From Nitrospinota bacterium (GTDB lineage: Bacteria > Tectomicrobia > Entotheonellia > J063): a stretch of DNA of 6,788 bases. Below the pieces are notes generated by a model that saw only the letters and a program-made list of their open reading frames with translations, did not search any database and had not been told where the DNA came from. The translations under genes and the position numbers were made by a program. The stretch lies in contig RFHZ01000634.1 of NCBI GenBank assembly GCA_003696125.1, positions 1 to 6,788 on the forward strand, written 5' to 3'. This document shows positions 1 to 6,702 of the stretch, one piece after another; the first letter of the stretch is position 1; the number at the start of each line of letters is the position of its first letter.

Positions 1-496
1 CCTTCCGTACCCCTTCCACCCCATCGGCCTCCTCACAGAGGTACCAGGCATGACCACCGGTCATGGTAACCCCCGGCCCACAGGCCACCACACGTGGTCC
101 TTCGATCAGCCCTTCCTTCACCGCTTCCCGCAGATCCACATCGATATAGTCGCGTGAGCCGACCACGCGGATGGTGGTAAACCCGGCATGCAGGGTGCGG
201 CGAGCCGCCTCCGCAGTCCGGAAGGCGCACATGGCTGCCGGTTCATCCATGCGTCGCGCCACCCGCGGATCAGAATGGCCGCCGAGCACATCCCCACCCA
301 CCACATGCGTATGGACATCGATCAGGCCGGGCATCAGGGTCTTCCCCTGCAGATCGATCCGCCTGTCCACATCGGGAGGAACCGGTACCTGCTGTCCCAC
401 CGCGGTGATGGTATTCCCCTCCACAACGACCGTGGCATCGGAGAGGGTCTTCCCCTTGCCATCGATCACAAAGGCGTTTTCAAAGACGATCTTCAT
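1..496 (-). CDS. Metal-dependent amidohydrolase, N-terminal part (runs off left edge)
   Basis: The reading frame opens with ATG at 496 and stays open for 165 codons to the window edge, so the C-terminal part is missing. The protein begins MKIVFENAFVIDGKGKTL, the small beta-sandwich strand typical of the amidohydrolase superfamily. It continues with GKTLMPGLIDVHTHVVGGD (residues 51-69), where H62 and H64 form the HxH metal-binding motif at the end of barrel strand 1. Further matches are TLHAGFTTIRVVGSRD (101-116), REAVKEGLIEGPRVVACG (123-140) and MTGGHA (145-150). This order is characteristic of the imidazolonepropionase-like / Xaa-Pro dipeptidase branch, soluble metal enzymes that cleave C-N bonds in cyclic amides or proline dipeptides. 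The later metal ligands (Lys, His, His, Asp) lie outside the window, so the substrate cannot be named. The start is supported by the purine-rich stretch GAGGGAGAG (509-501) just upstream. The gene is divergent from the peptidase gene across 352 bp. The family is clear; the exact activity is unknown. Confidence 0.9.
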   Translation of the reverse strand, partial: MKIVFENAFVIDGKGKTLSDATVVVEGNTITAVGQQVPVPPDVDRRIDLQGKTLMPGLIDVHTHVVGGDVLGGHSDPRVARRMDEPAAMCAFRTAEAARRTLHAGFTTIRVVGSRDYIDVDLREAVKEGLIEGPRVVACGPGVTMTGGHAWYLCEEADGVEGVRK

Positions 497-570
497 AGGT
501 CTCTCCCTCAATGTTGACGCAAACTCCGGGTAAAATCAAGAACAACTCTTCCCTCAGGCAAGCTTACCAT

Positions 571-576
571 ATCATA
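571..576 (-). promoter_or_regulatory. Possible -10 element for the amidohydrolase
   Basis: Read on the minus strand, this is TATGAT (5 of 6 to TATAAT) in a short AT-rich run, about 75 bases before the amidohydrolase start. At a spacing of 16-18 bases the upstream hexamer has no resemblance to TTGACA, so only half of a promoter is visible. A TTGATT hexamer nearer the gene (539-534) has no matching -10 at a workable distance. Weak call. Confidence 0.25.
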
Positions 577-631
577 GAATAGAATGGTTGGCGAGAGTTT
601 TTTCCCTGCAGCGTCGCTGCGCCCTCCTCCC

Positions 632-659
632 TTGAATTTTTACCCGCACATGGTACAAT
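632..659 (+). promoter_or_regulatory. Sigma70-type promoter with extended -10, upstream of the peptidase gene
   Basis: The -35 is TTGAAT (632-637, 4 of 6 to consensus). A 16-base spacer separates it from the -10, TACAAT (654-659, 5 of 6). The TG at 651-652, one base before the -10, makes an extended -10 (TGnTACAAT). Transcription would start near 666, giving a leader of about 180 nt before the ATG at 849. It is the best promoter match I see in the window and would drive the peptidase and probably the genes after it. A perfect TTGACA at 711-716 has no acceptable -10 after it. Confidence 0.55.
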
Positions 660-728
660 ACAGTAAACCGCGTTGCCGGACTTCTGGCGGATCAGGCTGT
701 ACCAGTGACTTTGACAGGCCACGTCTCG

Positions 729-763
729 CCATGACCGGCCAGGCAGGAAACTGGAGGTCATGG
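729..763 (+). promoter_or_regulatory. Inverted repeat / hairpin in the peptidase leader
   Basis: CCATGACC (729-736) and GGTCATGG (756-763) are perfect 8-bp complements. Inside them CCAG (739-742) pairs with CTGG (751-754), leaving a small 2x1 internal loop (GG / A) and an 8-nt apical loop. The result is a 12-bp stem in the predicted leader between promoter and ribosome site. No U-run follows, so it is not an intrinsic terminator. It could be a structured RNA element controlling translation or mRNA stability, or a binding site for a dimeric regulator on DNA. The sequence does not decide between these. Confidence 0.5.
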
Positions 764-794
764 TGTGGTGATGTCTTTGCAGGTAGAGTCGATA

Positions 795-816
795 CCCTGG
801 AACGGTCCCTGGAACG
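795..816 (+). repeat. 10-bp direct repeat in the leader
   Basis: CCCTGGAACG occurs at 795-804 and again, exactly, at 807-816. The 12-bp period is close to one helical turn. It lies between the hairpin and the ribosome binding site, about 33 bases before the peptidase start. It may be a tandem protein-binding site or a chance duplication. Confidence 0.45.
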
Positions 817-848
817 CATCTCATTTCTGGTTTTAGAGAGAGGAGAAG

Positions 849-3764
849 ATGACTACACTACACGGTTTCGAACTCATCCGTGAGCAGGAGATCCCTGAAC
901 TCAAGACCACGGCTCGACTGTTTCGCCATATACAAACCGGTGCCGAGGTGCTCTCCCTGGAAAACGACGATGAAAACAAGGTCTTTGGCATCACCTTCCG
1001 CACCCCCCCTGCCGACTCCACCGGTCTTCCCCACATCCTGGAGCATTCTGTGCTGTGCGGTTCACGCAAATACCCGGTCAAGGAACCGTTTGTAGAGCTG
1101 CTCAAGGGCTCACTCCAGACCTTTCTCAATGCCATGACCTATCCGGATAAGACCTGCTATCCGGTGGCCAGCCAGAACCTGCAGGACTTCTATAACCTGA
1201 TCGATGTGTACCTCGATGCCGTCTTCTACCCGCGTCTGACCCCTCATATCTTCCAGCAGGAGGGGTGGCATTATGAGCTGGAAAAACCGGAAGACCCGCT
1301 CACCATCAAGGGGGTGGTCTATAACGAGATGAAGGGGGCGTACTCCTCCCCCGACCGGGTGCTGGCCGAGTACGCCCAGCAATCCCTTTTCCCTGATACT
1401 ATCTATCGTTTCGATTCCGGAGGGGACCCCAGAGAGATCCCTAACCTGACCTATGCACAGTTCAAGAAGTTCCATCAGACCTATTACCATCCCTCTAACG
1501 CCCGCATCTTCTTCTACGGGAACGATGACCCGGAAGAACGCCTCCGGATTCTCGCAGCCTATCTGCAGGACTTTGCTCCCCTGCCCGTCGAGGCCACCGT
1601 TCCCCTGCAGCCCCGCTTTGACCAGCCCAGGCGTCTCCACCGCTCTTACATGGTCGGGCAGGAGGAGAAGGGTAAGAAGGGGATGACCACGGTCAACTGG
1701 CTCCTCGACGAGACCACCGATCCGGAAAAGACCCTGGCCCTCCACATCCTGGCACACATCCTCATCGGCACCCCGGCTTCCCCCTTGCGCAAGGCGCTCA
1801 TCGATTCGGGACTGGGAGAAGATCTGGCCGGGGTGGGACTGGAAGGGGATCTGCGGCAGATGTACTTCTCCACCGGACTCAAGGGGATGGCGGTGGAGGA
1901 CGCAGACAGGGTAGAAGTACTCATCCTGGAGACCCTGACCAGGCTGGCCCAGGAGGGGATCGATCCGGAGACGGTAGAAGCATCCCTCAACACGGTCGAG
2001 TTCCGCCTGCGGGAAAACAACACCGGGTCCTATCCACGGGGACTGGTGCTGATGCTCCGCGCGCTGGTGACCTGGCTGTACGGTGCCGATCCGCTGGCAC
2101 CGATAGCCTTTGCGGCACCTCTGACCGCCATCAAATCCCGTGTAAAGGCCGGTGAACGCTATTTCGAGTCGTTGCTGACCCGCTACTTCCTCCAGAATCC
2201 CCACCGCACCACCCTCATCCTGCAACCCGATCCGGAGCTGGGTCCACGGGAAGAGGCAGCGGAAAAGGCGCGCCTGGCCGAGATACGGGCCCGGCTGAGG
2301 GCAGAGGAGGTGCAGGCGATCATCGAGAATACGCAGACCCTGAAACGGTTGCAGGAGACGCCTGATCCACCAGAAGCGCTGGCCACCATCCCCAGTCTCA
2401 AGCTGAGTGACCTGGACCGCAAGGTAAAAACCGTTCCCCTGGCGGTACTGGAGCAGCAGGGAACACCGGTCCTCTATCACGACCTCTTTACCAACGGCAT
2501 CCTCTACCTGGATGTCGGCTTTAACCTGCATGCCTTACCGCAGGAGTACCTCCCCTATCTCCCCCTCTTCGGCCGGGCACTGCTCGAGATCGGCACGGAG
2601 AAGGAGGATTTTGTCCGGCTCTCCCAGCGGATCGGGCGCAAGACAGGAGGGATCTGGCCCACCTCCTTTACCTCCATGATACGGGGTACCGACAGGGGAG
2701 CGGCCTGGCTCTTCCTGCGGAGCAAGGCGATGACCTCGCAGGTGGATGACCTGCTCGCTATCCTCAAGGATGTGCTCCTCACCGTCCGCTTCGACAACCA
2801 GGAGCGCTTCCGGCAGATGGTGCTGGAGGAGAAGGCAGAGCAGGAAGAGGAGGTCCTGTACAGCGGGCACAGCCTGGTCAGCCTGCGGCTCCGCTCCTGT
2901 TTCAACGAAGCAGACTGGGCCGCAGAGCAGATGGGTGGGGTGAGCTACCTCTTCTTCTTGCGTCGCCTGGTGCAGGAGGTGGAGGAGAACTGGTCACAGG
3001 TGCTCTCCACCCTGGAAGAGATCCGTCGCCTGCTCCTCAACCGGAACACCATGCTCTGTAACGTGACCCTGGATGAGGCCAACTGGACACCCATCGCCCC
3101 CAAACTGGAGGCCTTTCTCTCTGCCCTGCCGGCCGCCTCTCCTGCCCTGGTCACCTGGTCTCCTCATTACGGTTCCGGCTTTGAGGGGATGACCATCCCC
3201 TCTCAGGTCAATTACGTGGGCAAAGGGGCCAACATCTACCGGCTCGGCTACACCTTGCACGGCTCGGCCGCGGTCATCATCCGCTATCTCCGTACCACCT
3301 GGATCTGGGACCGGGTGCGGGTACAGGGAGGGGCGTACGGGGGATTCTGTCTCTTCGATCATCGCTCCGGGGTTTTGAACTTCGCCTCCTATCGCGATCC
3401 CAATCTCCTGAAGACCCTGGAGGTCTACGATCAGACTGGCCATTTCCTCCGTCACACCCCCCTTCGTGAGGAAGAACTGACCAAGAGTATCATCGGTGCC
3501 ATCGGGGATATGGACGCCTACCAGCTCCCTGATGCCAAAGGTTACTCCTCGATGCTGCGTTACCTGGTGGGGGAGACGGATGAGCTTCGCCAGCAGCGAC
3601 GGGAGGAGATCTTCTCGACGTCGGTAGCCGATTTTCGGGCCTTTGCCGATGTGCTGGATCGGGTCAGAGAGGAGGGACGCGTGGTCGTGCTCGGTTCCCC
3701 CTCGGCGATCGAGGAGGTCAACACTCTCCGTCCAGGCTGGCTCAAGGTCTTCCAGGTACTCTAA
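849..3764 (+). CDS. M16C zinc metallopeptidase (presequence protease PreP / Cym1 / falcilysin type)
   Basis: The 971-aa product has the full architecture of the M16C peptidases, which form a clamshell of two homologous halves and degrade unstructured peptides in an enclosed chamber. The inverted zinc motif HILEH is at residues 62-66 (ligands H62 and H66, catalytic base E65). The third ligand is E160 in GVVYNEMKG, 94 residues on, matching the family spacing. GSLQTFLNAMTYPDKTCYP (87-105) is also a family signature. A charged helical linker lies around 465-500, in the region expected for the M16C-associated domain. The C-terminal half carries RVQGGAYGG with R824 and Y830, the Arg/Tyr pair that contacts substrate in plant and human PreP at the same six-residue spacing. 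Length is typical of the family (about 970-1000 aa). There is no signal peptide or membrane segment, so the protein is cytoplasmic. The start is preceded by AGAGAGGAGAAG. The gene is intact. Native substrates in bacteria are not established. Confidence 0.95.
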   Translation: MTTLHGFELIREQEIPELKTTARLFRHIQTGAEVLSLENDDENKVFGITFRTPPADSTGLPHILEHSVLCGSRKYPVKEPFVELLKGSLQTFLNAMTYPDKTCYPVASQNLQDFYNLIDVYLDAVFYPRLTPHIFQQEGWHYELEKPEDPLTIKGVVYNEMKGAYSSPDRVLAEYAQQSLFPDTIYRFDSGGDPREIPNLTYAQFKKFHQTYYHPSNARIFFYGNDDPEERLRILAAYLQDFAPLPVEATVPLQPRFDQPRRLHRSYMVGQEEKGKKGMTTVNWLLDETTDPEKTLALHILAHILIGTPASPLRKALIDSGLGEDLAGVGLEGDLRQMYFSTGLKGMAVEDADRVEVLILETLTRLAQEGIDPETVEASLNTVEFRLRENNTGSYPRGLVLMLRALVTWLYGADPLAPIAFAAPLTAIKSRVKAGERYFESLLTRYFLQNPHRTTLILQPDPELGPREEAAEKARLAEIRARLRAEEVQAIIENTQTLKRLQETPDPPEALATIPSLKLSDLDRKVKTVPLAVLEQQGTPVLYHDLFTNGILYLDVGFNLHALPQEYLPYLPLFGRALLEIGTEKEDFVRLSQRIGRKTGGIWPTSFTSMIRGTDRGAAWLFLRSKAMTSQVDDLLAILKDVLLTVRFDNQERFRQMVLEEKAEQEEEVLYSGHSLVSLRLRSCFNEADWAAEQMGGVSYLFFLRRLVQEVEENWSQVLSTLEEIRRLLLNRNTMLCNVTLDEANWTPIAPKLEAFLSALPAASPALVTWSPHYGSGFEGMTIPSQVNYVGKGANIYRLGYTLHGSAAVIIRYLRTTWIWDRVRVQGGAYGGFCLFDHRSGVLNFASYRDPNLLKTLEVYDQTGHFLRHTPLREEELTKSIIGAIGDMDAYQLPDAKGYSSMLRYLVGETDELRQQRREEIFSTSVADFRAFADVLDRVREEGRVVVLGSPSAIEEVNTLRPGWLKVFQVL

Positions 3765-3805
3765 AAACCGATTCACCCTGCAGGGCAGGGAAGGAGGAGG
3801 AAAGG

Positions 3806-6010
3806 ATGCACACACAGGCGGTAGTGGGAAAAGGGCTTCCCCGGATCGATGCGCTGGAAAAGGTGACCGGTCAGGCCCGGTTTGGGGGTGATCTGATGCG
3901 GGTGGGGATGCTGCAGGCCAGGATCCTCCGCAGTCCCTATGCCCATGCCCGTATCCGAGAGATCGATACCACCAGGGCGCTGCGTCTGCCAGGGGTCAAG
4001 GCGATCGTCACGGCAGCCGATTTTGCCCGGCCGGAGCGCCAGTCTGGACTGGCCTACCAGGTGGTGCGTTTCGCGGGCGAGGGGGTGGTGGCGGTGGCAG
4101 CGGTGGACAGGGAGACGGCTGAAGAGGCGCTCGAGTTGATCCGGGTCGAGTATGAGGAGCTCCCGGCCGTCTTTACCCCAGAGGAAGCGCTCAAACCCGG
4201 TGCCCCCCTGGTCTGGGAGTCGAGGAACGGCAAACCGCTCTCCTCTAACCTGATCTATACGGATACGCTCACCGCAGGCGACATCGAAGCCGGTCTGGCC
4301 CAGGCCGACCTGGTGCTGGAACATACCTACCAGGGAAATGCCATCCACCAGGGGTATATCGAGCTCCACTCCTGCCTGGCCGAAGCGACGGCTGATGGGA
4401 GGGTCACCATCTGGACCAGCACCCAGGCCCAGTTTCGTATCCGTGCCGGCACGGCCGCAGCGCTGGGTCTCCCTATGACCCGGGTGCGTGTGCTCCCGCT
4501 CCACATCGGGGGAGGGTTTGGAGGAAAGACGCAACCGATCAACGAGCCGATCTGTGCCCTGCTGGCGTACAAGACCGGCCGGCCGGTCCAACTGGTCCTG
4601 ACCCGGGAAGAGGAGTTTGTTGCCGGCAGACCCCGTCCCCCCTGCACCATCACCCTGAAGAGCGGGGTCAAACGTGACGGCACCCTGGTGGCCAATCAGG
4701 CCCGGATCGTTATCGACTGGGGAGCCCTGGCCGACATCCAGCCCGGGGTGGTCATGATGTCCCTGCACCTGGGTACCGGTTATCGCATCCCGCACGTCAA
4801 AAACGAGCTGCTGCTGGTGGCCACGCATAACCGTCCCCAGGGAGCGGTGCGCGGGCTGGTCGCACCTGAACTGGGGTTTGCCCTGGAATCCCAGATCGAT
4901 ACGCTGGCCGCCGAGCTGGGGATCGACCCGCTCGACATGCGCCTGAAGAATGCCTGGAAAGAAGGGGATCAGACCCTTGACGGCCACCGGCTCCCGGCAC
5001 TCGGCCTCCGGGAAGCACTGGAGAAAGCAGCCGAACAGGCCGGATGGCGAAACAGGAAACGCCGTCCGGGACACGGGTACGGCATGGCGATCGGCCAGAA
5101 AGGAGGAGGGGCAGCCCCGAGCAGTGCCGGGGTCAAGGTGAATGAGGACGGCACCATCGGCGTGCTGACCGGTGGGGTCGATATCTCCGGTTCCTTTACC
5201 TCCATTGCCCAGGTGGTGGCTGAAGAGCTCGGCGTCTCCCTGGAGGACGTGGTGATCCGCACCACAGACACCGATGCCGCTCCCCCGGCCCAGGGGAGCT
5301 ATGGGAGCCTCTTTACCACCAGCATGGGGAATGCTGTGCAGCAGGCGGCTCGCCAGGTACGGGACCAGATCATTGCCCTGGCCTCTGAGCTGCTGGAGGC
5401 CAATCCGCAGGACCTGGAACTGGTGCAGAGGACGGTACGGGTCAAGGGTTCACCGGAAAAAGCGATCCCTTTTAGTGAGCTGTACGCCAGGGCCCTGACC
5501 CATCCCCAGGGTGCCCTGGTGGCTTCTGGATCAGGGACACCGGTCTGGGGTGCTCCCCCCTTTGCCGTGCACATGGTGGAGGTGGAGGTCGATACGGAGA
5601 CCGGTCAGGTGACCGTGGTCCGCTATGTCAATGTCCAGGATGTGGGGTATGCCCTGAACCCGCTCTCCATCGTCGGGAACATCGAAGGCGGGATCGCCCA
5701 TGGTCTCGGTTCTGCCCTTTCCGAGGGATTGATCGTCGAGCAGGGCAGGGTGCTCAACGCTTCTCTCCTCGATTACAAGATTCCGAGTGCACTCGATGTG
5801 CCCCGCATCGAGACGACGCTGGTGGAGAGCCGGACCGGGGGGGGACCGTACGGCGCCATGGGGGTAGGAGAGTCCCCGATCGTCCCGCCAGCGGCGGCCA
5901 TCGCCAATGCCATCTACGATGCGGTAGGGGTACGGATACGCGAGTTGCCGATCACGGCTGAGAAGGTGTTCCAGGCCTTGCACGGACATGGGAAGCACGC
6001 GCAGCGGTGA
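3806..6010 (+). CDS. Molybdopterin-binding (large) subunit, xanthine dehydrogenase / CoxL family
   Basis: The 734-aa product is a molybdenum hydroxylase large subunit, which holds the Mo-cytosine or Mo-molybdopterin cofactor and hydroxylates a substrate carbon using water. Residues about 15-125 form the N-terminal a/b hammerhead domain (KVTGQARFGGDL, LRSPYAHARI, LPGVKAIVTAADF). The cofactor-binding domains follow. Catalytic features are Q207 in TSTQ, GGGFGGK (235-241), R349 in AVRGLVAPE and the catalytic glutamate E689 in GVGESPIVPPAAAIANAIYDAVG. The CoxL loop AYRCSFR is absent, so this is not form I CO dehydrogenase. By eye against bovine xanthine oxidase, the substrate-binding Glu after GGGFGGK is T242 and the stacking Phe after RG is L351, so purine oxidation is unlikely. 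It needs electron-transfer partners (FAD and 2Fe-2S subunits), which are not in this window. It starts 41 bp after the peptidase stop behind a strong AAGGAGGAGG (3791-3800), consistent with one operon. The substrate is unknown. Confidence 0.92.
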   Translation: MHTQAVVGKGLPRIDALEKVTGQARFGGDLMRVGMLQARILRSPYAHARIREIDTTRALRLPGVKAIVTAADFARPERQSGLAYQVVRFAGEGVVAVAAVDRETAEEALELIRVEYEELPAVFTPEEALKPGAPLVWESRNGKPLSSNLIYTDTLTAGDIEAGLAQADLVLEHTYQGNAIHQGYIELHSCLAEATADGRVTIWTSTQAQFRIRAGTAAALGLPMTRVRVLPLHIGGGFGGKTQPINEPICALLAYKTGRPVQLVLTREEEFVAGRPRPPCTITLKSGVKRDGTLVANQARIVIDWGALADIQPGVVMMSLHLGTGYRIPHVKNELLLVATHNRPQGAVRGLVAPELGFALESQIDTLAAELGIDPLDMRLKNAWKEGDQTLDGHRLPALGLREALEKAAEQAGWRNRKRRPGHGYGMAIGQKGGGAAPSSAGVKVNEDGTIGVLTGGVDISGSFTSIAQVVAEELGVSLEDVVIRTTDTDAAPPAQGSYGSLFTTSMGNAVQQAARQVRDQIIALASELLEANPQDLELVQRTVRVKGSPEKAIPFSELYARALTHPQGALVASGSGTPVWGAPPFAVHMVEVEVDTETGQVTVVRYVNVQDVGYALNPLSIVGNIEGGIAHGLGSALSEGLIVEQGRVLNASLLDYKIPSALDVPRIETTLVESRTGGGPYGAMGVGESPIVPPAAAIANAIYDAVGVRIRELPITAEKVFQALHGHGKHAQR

Positions 6011-6012
6011 TA

Positions 6013-6055
6013 CCGGATCTGGTCATCTGCTCTGTTTCCCATGCTCATGATCCGG
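6013..6055 (+). other. Inverted repeat just after the molybdenum subunit gene
   Basis: CCGGATC (6013-6019) and GATCCGG (6049-6055) are perfect 7-bp complements with 29 bases between them. A few more pairs are possible further in (CAT at 6024-6026 with ATG at 6041-6043), with mismatches. No T-run follows, so it does not look like a classical terminator. It could partly attenuate read-through into the phosphoesterase gene, or be chance. Confidence 0.3.
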
Positions 6056-6101
6056 GAAGAGGGTGTTCTGCCGTCTGGTGAGTGGGTTTCACCATATCAA
6101 A

Positions 6102-6107
6102 AGGGAG
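6102..6107 (+). promoter_or_regulatory. Ribosome binding site that fixes the phosphoesterase start
   Basis: AGGGAG (6102-6107) lies 8 bases before the ATG at 6116. It supports that start over the in-frame ATG at 6041, which has only GGATC-type sequence upstream and would add 25 residues with no family match. Confidence 0.75.
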
Positions 6108-6115
6108 AAGTGCTG

Positions 6116-6607
6116 ATGAAGATAGGCGTTCTGTCCGATACGCATGATAATGTTCCTCGAATTCAGGCTGCTGTCAGTCGCTTCCGGCAGGCGGGAGTGG
6201 AGCTGGTCCTGCACGGTGGGGATTTTATTGCCCCCTTTGCCCTGAATCCCCTGGAGGGCCTCTCCGGTAAGGTGATCGGGGTGTGGGGGAATAACGACGG
6301 GGAGCGGTTGGGGTTAACGAAGAGAGCGGCAGCCATCGGGATGGAGATCCATCTCCCCCCCTACCCGCTGGAAGCAGGGGGACGCAGGATCCTGCTCATG
6401 CACGAGCCCCATCTGATCGACTCCCTGGCCCAGGCCGGGGCTTTCGATCTCCTGATCTACGGGCATACCCATAACCTGGAGGTGCGCCGCGTTGGGAAGA
6501 CGCTGATACTCAATCCCGGTGAGGTGGGGGGCTGGGTCACGGGCAAATCGACCATCGCCATCGTGGACCTGACCACGATGCAGGAAGAGATCGTTTCTCT
6601 GGCGTGA
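6116..6607 (+). CDS. Metallophosphoesterase, MJ0936/YfcE family
   Basis: The 163-aa product is a small calcineurin-like phosphodiesterase with two metal ions in the active site. Motifs appear in order: D8 and H10 in SDTHDN (7-12), D36 in HGGDF (33-37), GNND (58-61, N59 as metal ligand), H96 in LLMHEP, and GHTH (116-119), followed by NPGE (133-136). The family (E. coli YfcE, M. jannaschii MJ0936) hydrolyses model phosphodiesters in vitro; its cellular substrate is not settled. The start at 6116 gives MKIGVLSDTH, the normal N-terminus; an upstream in-frame ATG at 6041 would add an unrelated 25-residue extension. A GTG at 6110 is also in frame but closer to the ribosome site. The gap from the molybdenum subunit gene is 105 bp and no convincing promoter is visible there, so read-through is possible but not certain. 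Such genes are scattered in many contexts and this one need not be functionally tied to its neighbours. Confidence 0.93.
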   Translation: MKIGVLSDTHDNVPRIQAAVSRFRQAGVELVLHGGDFIAPFALNPLEGLSGKVIGVWGNNDGERLGLTKRAAAIGMEIHLPPYPLEAGGRRILLMHEPHLIDSLAQAGAFDLLIYGHTHNLEVRRVGKTLILNPGEVGGWVTGKSTIAIVDLTTMQEEIVSLA

Positions 6608-6610
6608 AAC

Positions 6611-6700
6611 CAGGCACAAAGGGATTAAAGCACCATAGAGACACGGGGGACACGGAGAGGCACAGGCACACAGGCACAAAGACTCTAAGGGACAAAGGGG
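6611..6700. repeat. Imperfect short-word repeat region (CACAAAG / CACGGAG type)
   Basis: CAGGCACAAAG occurs exactly at 6611-6621 and 6671-6681. Between and after them are related words: GACACGG and GACACGGAG around 6640-6656, GGCACAGGCACACAGGCACAAAG-like phasing at 6659-6681, and GGGACAAAGGGG at 6689-6700. This reads as a degenerate tandem array of roughly 9-base purine-rich words around a CAC/ACA core. It begins four bases after the phosphoesterase stop and holds no gene. Similar low-complexity intergenic repeats occur in a number of environmental bacterial genomes; I recall this in general terms only. Confidence 0.55.
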
Positions 6701-6702
6701 TT

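Larger units (their letters stand above)
497..848. other. Divergent intergenic region, no gene
   Basis: This 352-bp gap separates the starts of the minus-strand amidohydrolase and the plus-strand peptidase. It is more AT-rich around 530-660 than the flanking genes. Open frames crossing it (for example a 99-codon plus frame from 584 and an 86-codon minus frame from 824) have low-complexity, family-less translations, no convincing ribosome site, or run into the peptidase gene out of frame, so I do not call them genes. I can point to one good plus-strand promoter, one weak minus-strand -10 element, a hairpin and a direct repeat, listed separately. No tRNA or intrinsic terminator is apparent. Confidence 0.7.

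Noticed and set aside
49-65. Perfect inverted repeat CATGACC / GGTCATG with a 3-base loop, sharing its arms with the leader hairpin at 729-763
   Set aside because: It lies on the codons for the conserved TMTGGHA motif of the amidohydrolase, so the coding constraint explains it. The shared arm is noted but is probably coincidence.
171-533. Plus-strand frames of 109-120 codons over the left edge
   Set aside because: They are shadows of the minus-strand amidohydrolase, whose frame gives clear family motifs in order.
711-716. Perfect TTGACA hexamer in the leader
   Set aside because: No -10-like hexamer at 16-18 bases downstream (the sequence there is ACCGGC-like).
1110-2531. 473-codon open frame on the minus strand inside the peptidase gene
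   Set aside because: It is the antisense shadow of a GC-rich gene with strong codon bias. The translation shows no family motifs, and the plus strand carries an intact M16C protein with all catalytic residues.
2994-3815. 273-codon minus-strand frame spanning the end of the peptidase and the 41-bp gap
   Set aside because: No family resemblance, and it lies across two well-supported plus-strand genes.
3773-5074. 433-codon open frame on the minus strand inside the molybdenum subunit gene
   Set aside because: Antisense shadow of the same kind; its residues are rich in Gly, Arg, Pro and Gln with no recognisable domain.
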